Positions 13,847 to 20,477 of a DNA stretch of 21,778 bases are shown here, in pieces. The translations under genes were made by a program, and so were the position numbers. Source of the stretch: CAYOVG01 sp964407285 (lineage in GTDB: Bacteria > Desulfobacterota > Syntrophobacteria > Syntrophobacterales > Syntrophobacteraceae). The stretch covers positions 1-21,778 of the forward strand of contig CAYOVG010000077.1 of assembly GCA_964407285.1 (NCBI GenBank), read 5' to 3'. The notes under the pieces are model-generated. The model was not told the origin of the DNA. It was given only the letters and a program-made list of their open reading frames with translations, and did no database searches. How positions within the stretch are numbered: position 1 is the stretch's first letter; each line of letters opens with the position of its first letter.

Positions 13847-14515
13847 ATGATCCGCATACTAGGGATTTGCGGCAGCAGGGTAAAGGACGGCAATGTGGAG
13901 GCCCTGCTCGAAGAAGCCCTGTCTTGGGCAATGCGACATGAAGGAGTGGAAACTGAACAGATTACCTTGCACGATAAGGAGATCAATGGGTGCAACCATT
14001 GTAACTGGTGCGTCAGGAAGCAATCTGACGGCAGGTTTTGTGTTCAGGAAGATGATATGGACCCCATCTATCCAGAACTTCTTCAAGCGGATGGTATCAT
14101 TCTCGCATCTCCGGCGCATTTCGGGAGGCTGTCGGGGCATCTGGCCAATATGATCGACCGTATGAGGGTGTTCGTCCACGGGAATGTCCACGCAAAGCGA
14201 CTCAAGAACAAGATTGGTGGCTCTCTCGCTGTTGGTTTCTACAGAGGTGGGGGAATCGAGACGACTCTCTTCAGCATAAACGCAGTCTTCCACGCGCTTC
14301 AACTGATCGTTGCGACCTCCGGGCTCTACCATCTCGGCGCGGGTGCTGTTACCAGCAGAGACGGCATGGGGCTCTTCGAGAAGGAGCCCCGCCACATGGT
14401 ACTTGAAGATGAGTTTGGTATCCACTCGGCCAGGACCCTTGCCGACCGAATGGTCGAGCTTGCCCGAATAGTGAGAGCAGGCGAGGAAACGCTCAAATCG
14501 AGTGAAGAGCGATGA
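13847..14515 (+). CDS. iron-sulfur flavoprotein (NADPH-dependent FMN reductase fold)
   Basis: The protein has 222 residues. The N-terminus ILGICGSRVKDGNVEALLEEAL is the flavodoxin-like FMN phosphate-binding start. Cysteines 49, 52, 55 and 65 (CNHCNWC, then nine residues, then C) form the compact cluster motif of Isf-type iron-sulfur flavoproteins, which bind a 4Fe-4S cluster; the last spacing is longer than in the classical motif. DGIILASPAHFGRLSGHLANMIDRM is the second FMN-binding segment. Such proteins are electron carriers or reductases common in strict anaerobes. AAGGAAG lies 5-6 nt before the ATG. It follows the second alpha gene by 35 nt and is probably co-transcribed, so it may serve a redox step on the same substrate. 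Confidence 0.85.
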   Translation: MIRILGICGSRVKDGNVEALLEEALSWAMRHEGVETEQITLHDKEINGCNHCNWCVRKQSDGRFCVQEDDMDPIYPELLQADGIILASPAHFGRLSGHLANMIDRMRVFVHGNVHAKRLKNKIGGSLAVGFYRGGGIETTLFSINAVFHALQLIVATSGLYHLGAGAVTSRDGMGLFEKEPRHMVLEDEFGIHSARTLADRMVELARIVRAGEETLKSSEER

Positions 14516-14547
14516 GCGATGCTATGCAGTCGTTGAATCGAATTGAG

Positions 14548-14564
14548 GCATCGAGGCTCGATGC
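14548..14564. other. perfect short palindrome between genes
   Basis: The arms gcatcgag (14548-14555) and ctcgatgc (14557-14564) surround a single g. The palindrome lies between the flavoprotein gene and the broken hydrolase gene. It could be an operator or a short hairpin; no T-run follows, so it is not a terminator. Confidence 0.35.
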
Positions 14565-14621
14565 TGAGCAGCGCCGTCCGCCGATTTGAGCGGGAAATCG
14601 ATGGATCGGAGCAGGAACGAG

Positions 14622-14979
14622 ATGAAACAACACAGGACGTTTTCGGGTCCAGGCGGCGATTTCCACTGGATTGACTGGGGTGGCCGTGGCCCACTCCTCC
14701 ATCTGTCTCACGCCACCGGATTCTGTGCTGGTGTGTACACTCCTTTGGCTGAGAGACTGCTCGCTCATTTTCGAGTCATCGGTATGGACAATCGAGGTCA
14801 TGGTGCCACTTCAGCGTCTGCAGATCCTACCCGGCTGCTGGATTGGAATATCTTTGCTGAGGACTTGGGGATTTCTCGAACATTTGAGTGAGCCGGTGAG
14901 CGGGAGATTCTACCTAATGCCGGTTCGAAACAGAAAAAGCGAACCTACCGCGTGTGCCCCAACGGTCGCGGATTCATGA
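14622..14979 (+). pseudogene. frameshifted and truncated alpha/beta hydrolase
   Basis: The first 90 codons encode a normal alpha/beta hydrolase N-terminus: FHWIDWGGRGPLLHLSHATGF with the oxyanion loop HATGF, then VIGMDNRGHGATSASADPTRLLDWNIFAEDLG. The frame then closes at 14889-14891. Removing one G from the GGGG run at 14867-14870 restores GFLEHLSEPV, the expected continuation before the nucleophile elbow. After SEPVSG the sequence no longer resembles the family, and GxSxG, the acid and the histidine are all missing. There are thus at least two lesions, a frameshift and a deletion. The start was placed at 14622, with AGGA upstream; an ATG at 14601 is also possible. Confidence 0.75.
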
Positions 14980-15028
14980 CATTTCGTGAGAGAGGAGTCC
15001 GTATGTCAACCCACACAGGAGGAAGACC

Positions 15029-15658
15029 ATGGAATTTCTGCAATTAATGGAAACTCGACGATCAATCAACTTTTTTGACCCCAATAAACCGGTCAGCGAC
15101 GAGCAACTGAGGAAGATCGTCGAGCTTGCCACTCTGGTCCCTTCTTCTTTCAATTTGCAACCCTGGAACCTTATAGTTGTGCGCTCTCCAGAGGACAAAG
15201 CCAGACTGAGGAAGCAGGCTTGGGACCAGTTCAAGATCACGCAGGCTCCGGTCGTACTCATTGTGTTGGGAGACAGGCACGGCTACAAGGAAGGGCAAAC
15301 CACGGTCGAACAGGTCTGGAGGAGCTGGGTTAATAACGGCTACATGAAAGAGGAACAGCGGGGCTGGTTCCTTAACTCAGCGAAGAGTATCTACGACGGT
15401 GATGAGAGATCGCTCGCTTTCGCAGTCAAGAACGCCGCATTCTTTGGGCTCGCCTTGATGCTGGCGGCAAAAGAAATCGGCCTCGATACCCATCCCATGG
15501 ACGGATTCGACCACGACGGTGTAGTAGAAGAATTCTCGATTCCCGAGAACTTCTTTGTCCCAATGTTGATCGCTGTCGGGCACTTCGATCATGGAAAGAC
15601 ATTGTTGCCCCGCAACTGGAGAAAACCTTACGATGAGATTGTGATCGCATCATACTAA
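15029..15658 (+). CDS. nitroreductase-family FMN protein
   Basis: This 209-residue protein has the nitroreductase pattern: an N-terminal METRRSINFFDPNKPVSDEQL with the FMN-contacting RRS, then LATLVPSSFNLQPWNLIVV with the PSSFNLQPW flavin loop. A central block follows (AFAVKNAAFFGLALMLAAKEIGLDTHPMDGFDHDGV), then FVPMLIAVGHFD and a C-terminal R-x-x-Y (WRKPYDEIV). AGGAGG lies 7 nt before the ATG. These homodimeric enzymes use NAD(P)H to reduce nitro, quinone or enone compounds. It is the last gene of the operon-like series starting with the IclR regulator, 49 nt after the end of the broken hydrolase. The natural substrate is unknown. Confidence 0.9.
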   Translation: MEFLQLMETRRSINFFDPNKPVSDEQLRKIVELATLVPSSFNLQPWNLIVVRSPEDKARLRKQAWDQFKITQAPVVLIVLGDRHGYKEGQTTVEQVWRSWVNNGYMKEEQRGWFLNSAKSIYDGDERSLAFAVKNAAFFGLALMLAAKEIGLDTHPMDGFDHDGVVEEFSIPENFFVPMLIAVGHFDHGKTLLPRNWRKPYDEIVIASY

Positions 15659-15808
15659 TGCGGAGTGGTACCATATAGGGGGCCTCGGATACATAGCTGT
15701 GAAGTTCGGTAAAGGCTTCCATTTCTTCCTTTGGCACCGGTACTCGACTATTACACCTGGGCAGAATAATCGAACCCCACGCTCCCGCTCCTGCGAAGGA
15801 GGCGCAAA

Positions 15809-16300
15809 ATGAGACCGACGGGAATGTTTTCCATGGAAGCCGAAAGGCTCATGGATAGATTGTCCGGTCTGCAAGTCCAGGGCAAGGTTGTTGAGAAGAA
15901 AAAGAGGGTCACCGAGACCAGAAAAGGAAGATTGCAGGAGAATCTTGTCATCGTCGGGTTCAAGGATCGACAGTTTGAAAAGCCTCTCTGGGATAAAGAA
16001 TTCGACCGAATCGCAGTTGGGGACATGGTCCAGTTTACGCCGCCAGTGCCGGAGTGTAACCTGTGTCCGTGTTTCTCAATAATTTCGGGCGCAATAGGGG
16101 TGTTTGGGGGAATTGGTGCAATTTGGGCAATATACACCTATGTGGCTCACCACATAGCGATTGTCCTGTTGATCGCTCTCCTCGGATGGATCTCTATTGG
16201 CAGTTACGTTGTGATATGCGCCCGTCAACGAAACAACTTCTTGAAAGATCTCAAAGAGGAATTGCGCTTCTTTGAATCCGACATTCCTACAGCACCATGA
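15809..16300 (+). CDS. hypothetical membrane protein with two C-terminal helices
   Basis: The protein has 163 residues and an AAGGAGG 6 nt upstream of the ATG. The N-terminal 85 residues are charged and soluble and look like a small beta domain (LQVQGKVVEKKKRVTE, NLVIVGFKDRQFEKPLW, FDRIAVGDMVQFTPPVPE). A Cys cluster CNLCPC comes next. Two membrane segments follow at about residues 88-112 (ISGAIGVFGGIGAIWAIYTYV) and 115-138 (IAIVLLIALLGWISIGSYVVI), then a short charged tail. No family is recognised. It starts 150 nt after the nitroreductase gene, with no gene between. The strong ribosome site and composition make it a real gene. Confidence 0.65.
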   Translation: MRPTGMFSMEAERLMDRLSGLQVQGKVVEKKKRVTETRKGRLQENLVIVGFKDRQFEKPLWDKEFDRIAVGDMVQFTPPVPECNLCPCFSIISGAIGVFGGIGAIWAIYTYVAHHIAIVLLIALLGWISIGSYVVICARQRNNFLKDLKEELRFFESDIPTAP

Positions 16301-16382
16301 GAAGCTGATCAACAAACGCTCCCACAAAAGGAGGCGTAGGGAGTGGTCTGTCCTGGTACGGACGCTTGTCCATAGTTCGGCA

Positions 16383-16697
16383 ATGCCGAACAAGAGGTCG
16401 CGAATTGTCCTAGAGAAATTGCTTGTCGTAGCTCTGCTTTTGCCCTTGAGATTGTCTTTGCTCGTGGCTTGCGGGCGTTCCCAGGAGACTTGCAAATTAG
16501 ATCCGCCTAAGCCTCCTCATAAGGTGAAATTGAGCGTGGTCCCGGAGGGGCTTGAGGTCTCATGGGACAGAATCTCGGAGGCAACACACTACACGGTCTT
16601 CTGGGGCACTGAAAATGGGAAATATAACCGATTTTGTGTTGCCCTTAAGACCCTTTTTTACGTACCTCGGCAAACCTGGGCAAATTCGGGCGATTGA
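16383..16697 (+). CDS. small lipoprotein with partial fibronectin-III-like domain
   Basis: The product is 104 residues from the ATG at 16383. The N-terminus is basic (MPNKRSR), then hydrophobic, ending in the lipobox LVAC with cysteine near residue 29, so it should be a lipid-anchored export product. PPKPPHKVKLSVVPEGLEVSWDRISEATHYTVFWGTENGKY is the first half of a fibronectin-III-like domain. The second half is not recognisable (FCVALKTLFYVPRQTWANSGD), so the gene may be truncated or frameshifted at its 3' end. The open frame extends upstream to 16272, but that part overlaps the previous gene and lacks signal-peptide character. A terminator for this strand follows at 16771. Confidence 0.5.
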   Translation: MPNKRSRIVLEKLLVVALLLPLRLSLLVACGRSQETCKLDPPKPPHKVKLSVVPEGLEVSWDRISEATHYTVFWGTENGKYNRFCVALKTLFYVPRQTWANSGD

Positions 16698-16770
16698 TAG
16701 CAAAAAATAGAAGAAGCAAGTGGTCATTCTCTTGCCCCCATTCTCATAATCGCATTCTTATTCAGGGGTG

Positions 16771-16797
16771 ACGGTCCTAATCCTGAAGGACCGTTTT
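16771..16797 (+). terminator. intrinsic terminator for the plus-strand genes
   Basis: Perfect 8-bp arms acggtcct (16771-16778) and aggaccgt (16787-16794) enclose an 8-nt loop and run into TTTTATT. This is a good Rho-independent terminator for rightward transcription. It overlaps the last codons of the convergent sigma-54 activator gene. On that strand no U-run follows the stem. Confidence 0.8.
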
Positions 16798-18318
16798 ATT
16801 GACCGTAATGCCGAGTTTTTTCATACGGTGTCTCAACGTGCTGGGATTCACTAACAACATCTCAGCGGCCCCTCCTTTCCCATGGATTTTCCCATTCGTG
16901 GACCGCAGGACGGATCGGATGTGATTTGCAATAACCGAGTCGAGGGACAGAGGCAAAGACGAAACGGTGCGCTTTATTGTTCGAGATCCCTTCTTTATCG
17001 AATCCGATGGAAGGTCGCTAAAAGACAGAAAAGGTTCTTGGTCGAGAATGAGTGCCCTTTCGACCGCATTTTCGAGTTCGCGAATGTTACCCGGCCATTC
17101 GTAGGCCATCAAACGCGCCGCTTCATCCGGCATCAACTGGGGATGTCTCCTGAGTTTCATCTCTTTCGCCTTCTCCATAATGAAATGCTGCACCAGTGCG
17201 GGTATGTCTTCCGGACGTTCCCTAAGCGGGGGGATGGTAATAGGAAACACATTCAGTCGGAAGAAAAGATCTTCACGGAATTTCTTCTTTACGATCATCT
17301 CCTTGAGGTTGCGGTGCGTGGCCGCAATGACACGTATGTCGATGGGCACTCTTTCCGTCCCGCCTACTCGTTGGATCTCCTTTTGCTGTAACACTCTCAG
17401 AAGCCTTATCTGAGCATCTGGCGCCAGTTCTCCGATTTCATCCAGGAAGATGGTGCCGCCCTGGGCCCGCTCAAAGATTCCCCGTTTTCGGGCGTTGGCA
17501 CCGGTAAAGGCGCCTTTCTCATAACCGAACAATTCACTATCCATCAGGGTAGGCGGAATGGCCCCGCAGTTGAAGCTGATCATGGGGCCGTTCTTTCGGG
17601 GCGACAGATTGTGAATCGCTCCCGCGATGAGTTCCTTGCCCACACCCGTCTCGCCAAGAAGCAAGGCCGGGGTGTTCAGGGGGGCGATTCTCCGGACCAA
17701 CTCCATGGTGCTATGAAGCCCCAACTCTTCTCCGATCACTTCCTGACCGACCCGGCGCCTCAGTTCGCCCTGGAAATAGCGACTGTCATCTGCCAGGAGG
17801 TCCTTGAGACTTTCGAGTTCCCGGTGGCGCATGCTGTTGGTCAGCGCCACAGCGACCGGCTTGTTTAGCAGTTCCAAAAACTTAAAATGACGGGGCAGAA
17901 AACGGTTCGGGCGTTTAACCGCAACCATGAACACGCCCAGCAGCTCTTTTTCGAGAACGAGGTCCATAATGATACCCGACATGTCCGAGGCGTTAAAATA
18001 GGCGGCAGCTTCTCGCGTTCCGTCGTAGTCTCCCAGCCGCTCGACGAGCCAAGCCCCTCTGGGCGGACGTTTTTCAATATCTTTCATAATGTTATTTGGA
18101 AGGACATTTTTGAATGAACATTTTTTTCCGCCGTCCATTTTCGCATAAGCCACCGTTTCGAGAGTCCCGGTGTCCCGGTCGTAAAGATGAAGGGAAAGCA
18201 TGTCGGCTGGTAAATATTCGCGAATGCAGAGAAGACAATGATAGAGGGCTTCTTCAATATCAAGGCTTCCACAGATTGCGAGGGTTGCGTCCCGAAAGAA
18301 ATTTTTCATGTTTTTCAT
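16777..18318 (-). CDS. sigma-54-dependent activator with N-terminal GAF domain
   Basis: The protein has 513 residues. A GAF-type sensor domain lies at about 5-165. The AAA+ domain spans about 192-425, with Walker A GETGVGKE (222-229), the sigma-54-contacting GAFTGA loop (269-274), Walker B GGTIFLDEI (287-295), an arginine-rich second region (REDLFFRLNVFPI) and WPGNIRELENAVERA. A Fis-type helix-turn-helix is at the C-terminus (about 470-505, GGAAEMLLVNPSTLRHRMKKLGI). It has no receiver domain, so it probably responds to a ligand or redox signal through GAF. The catalytic core is intact. It lies 44 nt downstream of a truncated efflux-pump gene on the same strand. Its target promoters are not visible in the window. 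Confidence 0.93.
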   Translation of the reverse strand: MKNMKNFFRDATLAICGSLDIEEALYHCLLCIREYLPADMLSLHLYDRDTGTLETVAYAKMDGGKKCSFKNVLPNNIMKDIEKRPPRGAWLVERLGDYDGTREAAAYFNASDMSGIIMDLVLEKELLGVFMVAVKRPNRFLPRHFKFLELLNKPVAVALTNSMRHRELESLKDLLADDSRYFQGELRRRVGQEVIGEELGLHSTMELVRRIAPLNTPALLLGETGVGKELIAGAIHNLSPRKNGPMISFNCGAIPPTLMDSELFGYEKGAFTGANARKRGIFERAQGGTIFLDEIGELAPDAQIRLLRVLQQKEIQRVGGTERVPIDIRVIAATHRNLKEMIVKKKFREDLFFRLNVFPITIPPLRERPEDIPALVQHFIMEKAKEMKLRRHPQLMPDEAARLMAYEWPGNIRELENAVERALILDQEPFLSFSDLPSDSIKKGSRTIKRTVSSLPLSLDSVIANHIRSVLRSTNGKIHGKGGAAEMLLVNPSTLRHRMKKLGITVNKTVLQD

Positions 18319-18362
18319 GGGTATTTCTCTTCCGGCTTCGGCAAGTGGAATAATGTTTGACG

Positions 18363-18704
18363 CTATTGGAGCTTATTCTGCACCTGAGCCCAGGCAAGGT
18401 CCGGATCGGTTCCCGGGGCAAAGGTCAACTGGATGCGGGAGGCGCCTACCGAATCACTTGTGGCAGACATGTAAAGCATTTTGTCAAATCCGGTCATTTT
18501 CTGCTCGATGATCTGCGTCACGCTGTTTTCGACAGTCTCAGCAGAAGCTCTCGGATAAAAAGAGTCAATGGCGATCGACGGTGGGGCGATTGGCGGATAC
18601 TGTGATATGGGTAAATTGTAGATCGCCAGGCCTCCCGCCACCGTCATGATGATGGCAATGACCCATGCAAAGACCGGACGATCCAGAAAAAATCTCGACA
18701 ACAT
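18363..18704 (-). pseudogene. truncated RND efflux pump (AcrB/HAE1 family), N-terminus only
   Basis: The 113 codons encode the unmistakable start of a hydrophobe/amphiphile RND transporter: MLSRFFLDRPVFAWVIAII (first membrane helix), LPISQYPPIAPPSIAI, YPRASAETVENSVTQIIEQ and TFAPGTDPDLAWAQVQNKLQ. Full-length members are over 1000 residues. Here a stop follows directly after QNKLQ, where the porter domain should continue. The ATG has GGAGG upstream, so the fragment may still be expressed but cannot form a pump. No membrane-fusion (AcrA-type) gene lies upstream, and the sigma-54 activator gene follows at once. A deletion joining the two is likely. Confidence 0.85.
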
Positions 18705-19114
18705 ACTTTTGCCTCCGTCTTTGTTGAGTAAGGCAGAGGTGGATTGGTATCCCCCAACAACCCCGCCGACTAGCGGAGGCGTGATCTCTCGTGACTCTCG
18801 TTAAGAGAGGTTCAGGCTCGCGAGGTACGCCTTCTTTTTCCGAGAGTTGTCGTGGATACCTTAAAGGCAATGCACCTCATTGTGTCCCATCCGGGGGGTG
18901 TGATTACCCGGTCACGTTTTCACTCACCGGCTGCCGGTCGCCCGAACTTGAGGGTTCCGTGATTTCTGTCCTGAGATTCATCGTCTTTTGGGCTTGTAAC
19001 GGTTACAGAGATCGATCCGGCTCTCACCGGCCTTGTCACTGCGCGTCCACAGGATTTACTGCGGAAATCTCTGCGCGAAATCCGGGATGCATCTCAATTA
19101 TCAAGCGCCGTCAA
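18705..19114. other. gene-free interval between RND fragment and CoA-family gene
   Basis: In these 410 nt I see no supported gene on either strand. The part next to 18704 holds the ribosome site of the RND fragment, and a short hairpin lies near 18795-18810 (ctctc, 5 nt, gagag). No remnant of a membrane-fusion protein gene could be recognised. Confidence 0.5.
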
Positions 19115-20263
19115 TCACGTTGCGCCCTGAAGAGCCAATGATTGTATTTCTTCGTCGGTCAGTCCCAAATCGCCCAGGACCTCATGCGTGTGTTGCCCGA
19201 GTTTCGGCGCTGGCATGGGCTCAACAGGCGAAGATAACGACATCTTCATGGGAAATCCCAGGAACCGTCTCCCGTCCGACGTCCGCTCCAGCATATTTCG
19301 CGTTTCAACCAAAGGAGATTCCACCGCCTGATCCAGTGGCACCACGGGTTCGCAGCACGCGTCCGCGTCCCTCAACAATTCGATCCACTCCTCTTGGGTG
19401 CGGGAAGCAAAGATCTTCGCAACTTCTCCCACCGCTTCGGGTCCACCGAACTGCTGCGCCAGGAGTTGCTCGCTGCCGACTGTGTCACAGAAATTCTGCC
19501 AAAACTTCAATTCAAGCGCTCCGAGCGACATGTGCCGTCCATCGGACGTTTCGTACAGCCCATAGCAGGGAAAGCGACCGTTGAGGAGCATTCTCCCGGC
19601 CTCAGGCCTTTCAAGACCTGCGTCGACTCCGGCAAAGACCATGGTAGCCAGAGAGAGAACGCCATGGAACATGGGCACATCTACGAATTGACCGCGACCG
19701 GTGGTCTCACGTTGAATGATTGCGGCGAGGAGGCCGGTCAGTGCCATGAGACTCCCCCCGGCAACATCGGCCATCTGCACCCCCGGTATGGCGAGCTGCC
19801 CGTCCCGAGTGCCGGTCATTCCCAGGATCCCGGCTAGACTCAAGTAGTTGATATCGTGTCCCGCCCGAAGGCGATATGGGCCATCATGGCCGTACCCGGA
19901 GATGGAAACGTGGATGAGGCGAGGATTGCGAACACTGGTAGTTTCAAATCCCAACCCGAGGCGTTCCATGGTTCCGGGCCTGAACCCCTCCACCAGCACA
20001 TCGTAACGGTCCAGCAGTTTGAGGAAGACCTCACGACCTGCAGGGTGTTTCAGATTCAGGGCAACACTCTTCTTGTTCCGGTTCACCGCGGCAAAAAAGG
20101 GTGAGTCGGTTTCTCCCGCGAGTGCTCGCGCATAATCGCCACCCGCAGGATTCTCAATTTTCACGACTTCCGCACCGAGGCCGGCAAGAATCCAGGTCAT
20201 GTAAGGACCTGGCAAATTCATGCTCAGATCCAGGACTCGCAATCCATCAAGGGCCCGAGACAT
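19115..20263 (-). CDS. CaiB/BaiF-family enzyme, alpha-methylacyl-CoA racemase-like
   Basis: This 382-residue protein has the complete family III CoA-transferase fold (LRVLDLSMNLPGPYMTWILAGLGAEVVKIENP at the start, VNRNKKSVALNLKHPAGREV, VLVEGFRPGTMERLGLG). It carries the racemase residues: His136 in AGHDINYLSL, Asp166 exactly 30 residues later in MADVAGG, Glu251 in LGALELKF and Arg95 in GFRPG. The same His-Asp spacing occurs in mycobacterial and mammalian alpha-methylacyl-CoA racemase, which epimerises 2-methyl-branched acyl-CoA. Family III transferases share the fold and the Asp but normally lack this His, so racemase-like activity is favoured and transferase activity is not excluded. No co-directional partner is adjacent; a transposase gene lies upstream and a gene-free interval downstream. 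Confidence 0.88.
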   Translation of the reverse strand: MSRALDGLRVLDLSMNLPGPYMTWILAGLGAEVVKIENPAGGDYARALAGETDSPFFAAVNRNKKSVALNLKHPAGREVFLKLLDRYDVLVEGFRPGTMERLGLGFETTSVRNPRLIHVSISGYGHDGPYRLRAGHDINYLSLAGILGMTGTRDGQLAIPGVQMADVAGGSLMALTGLLAAIIQRETTGRGQFVDVPMFHGVLSLATMVFAGVDAGLERPEAGRMLLNGRFPCYGLYETSDGRHMSLGALELKFWQNFCDTVGSEQLLAQQFGGPEAVGEVAKIFASRTQEEWIELLRDADACCEPVVPLDQAVESPLVETRNMLERTSDGRRFLGFPMKMSLSSPVEPMPAPKLGQHTHEVLGDLGLTDEEIQSLALQGAT

Positions 20264-20280
20264 TCCTCACCTCTGTTGAT

Positions 20281-20349
20281 CCGGAATTATGCCGCGGTCT
20301 TGCCATTTCGGGGACATTTGCCCCGGAATTCGGTCTCGGCAGTGTCCCC
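20281..20349. repeat. REP-like inverted repeat downstream of the transposase gene
   Basis: ggggaca (20310-20316) and tgtcccc (20343-20349) are perfect arms. Two related half-blocks start ccggaatt (near 20281 and 20334), followed by similar ggtct..ggca/tgcca sequence. This palindromic, tgtccccttgac-containing block resembles extragenic palindromes common near mobile elements. The element end itself cannot be fixed from one copy. Confidence 0.35.
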
Positions 20350-20477
20350 TTGACACCCAATGCGACCCTGAATGGTCCCTCACAAGGCAGGGGGAAGGCA
20401 AAACCGTGGTCACGTTGATGATCAAGCCCGTATTTTCCTGTTTCTGAGCATACCTCACCCATTCTCTCACAGTCAAC

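Noticed and set aside
14921..14940. tRNA T-arm-like sequence ggttcgaaac
   Set aside because: No acceptor stem, anticodon arm or D-arm can be built around it.
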